Shown here: in pieces, positions 63,685 through 64,000 of the stretch | How positions within the stretch are numbered: position 1 is the stretch's first letter | Layout: each line of letters begins with the position of its first letter | Source of the DNA: Paenibacillus abyssi | Lineage (GTDB): Bacteria > Bacillota > Bacilli > Paenibacillales > Paenibacillaceae | Assembly (NCBI RefSeq): GCF_014640295.1 | Contig: NZ_BMGR01000021.1 | Span: forward strand, 1-64,000 | Direction of reading: 5' to 3' | Length of the DNA: 64,000 nucleotides | Notes under the pieces: generated by a model | The model's database searches: none | What the model was told of the DNA's origin: nothing | Seen by the model: only the letters and a program-made list of their open reading frames with translations | Made by a program: the position numbers and the translations under genes

Positions 63685-64000
63685 ATGATGGATCGTATGG
63701 TTTTAAAAGGGATGCAGTTTTTCGGCTACCACGGTGTTTTTGCAGAAGAGAACAAGCTGGGGCAGCGTTTTGGCGTGGAACTGGAGCTGGATATTGATCT
63801 TCGTAAGGCTGCCAAAAATGACGATCTGGACAGTACGGTGAATTATGCCGAGCTGCATGCGATCACTAAAGAGATCGTCGAAGGGCCGCCGTTTAAGCTC
63901 ATTGAAGCTTTAGCGGGTAACATTGCATCTCGTCTCCTAGAGACTTATACTATTATAAACGAAGTGACGGTACGCGTTATTAAGCCTAACCCGCCGTTTG
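63685..64000 (+). CDS. folB: Dihydroneopterin aldolase, 5' part (cut by the window end)
   Basis: The frame opened by ATGATG at 63685/63688 runs past base 64000, giving at least 105 residues of the usual 120. It starts MMDRMVLKGMQFFGYHGVFAEE, where GYHGVFxEE is the conserved N-terminal signature, and continues with GQRFGVELELDIDL and the EGPPFKLIEALAGNIA segment. Makes hydroxymethyl-dihydropterin from dihydroneopterin. Preceded by GAGAAGGGTG. folK would be expected next. Confidence 0.95.
   Translation, partial: MMDRMVLKGMQFFGYHGVFAEENKLGQRFGVELELDIDLRKAAKNDDLDSTVNYAELHAITKEIVEGPPFKLIEALAGNIASRLLETYTIINEVTVRVIKPNPPF

Overview
The window reads as a chromosomal stretch of a low-to-moderate GC, endospore-forming Firmicute, most likely Paenibacillus or a close relative. 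Gene order follows the origin-proximal block of Bacillus subtilis almost gene for gene, from the end of an rRNA operon (the 3' end of 5S rRNA is the first 17 bases) through csfB, yaaO, tmk, darA, yaaR, holB, ricT, yabA, rsmI, abrB, tatD, yabE, rnmV, rsmA, yabG, veg, sspF, ispE, purR, ridA, spoVG, glmU, rplY, pth, fin, mfd, then spoVT, yabM, mazG, hup, rqcP, yabP, yabQ, divIC, yabR, spoIIE, yabS, yabT, tilS, hprT, ftsH, and on to coaX, hslO, yacD, cysK, pabBAC, folP and folB. The genus is inferred from gene order and protein character; no database was searched.

Regions: 1-1145 rRNA end, a membrane protein and the anti-sigma gene csfB. 1199-8346 nucleotide, replication and RNA-modification genes. 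8376-9000 abrB with a Spo0A-type control region, facing an HD-domain hydrolase. 10357-16415 tatD, a cyclic-di-AMP riboswitch in front of yabE, rRNA maturation and methylation genes, and sporulation genes. 16518-26471 isoprenoid, purine regulator, cell-wall precursor and translation genes, ending with mfd. 26458-27670 a lipoprotein foldase. 27702-36025 a nitrogen-scavenging island. 36397-51973 sporulation, division, tRNA and proteostasis genes. 52145-57475 nadABC, coaX, hslO. 57490-64000 a second foldase, cysK and the folate operon.

The most interesting part is the island between the foldase and spoVT. It carries a complete urea ABC transporter (urtABCDE) behind a consensus promoter with two perfect GlnR/TnrA boxes. 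A second, nitrate/sulfonate-type ABC transporter follows, with a third perfect GlnR box just upstream of its promoter and, in its leader, an unmistakable ykkC/guanidine-I riboswitch with a terminator. The second transporter is therefore probably a guanidine importer answering to both general nitrogen status and guanidine itself. About 100 nt of structured leader in front of the riboswitch is unexplained. No urease, guanidinase or guanidine carboxylase lies in the window.

Other regulatory signals visible by eye: sigma-F-like (csfB), sigma-H-like (spoVG, hup), Spo0A boxes at abrB and spoIIE (the latter with the unusual 21-bp promoter spacer), tandem strong sigma-A promoters for veg, a promoter plus early terminator in front of yabR, palindromes at nadA, and a 43-bp tandem repeat abutting the pabB ribosome binding site. 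Compared with B. subtilis, prs is missing between glmU and rplY, yazA is missing between yabB and rsmI, and nadABC and the nitrogen island are extra.
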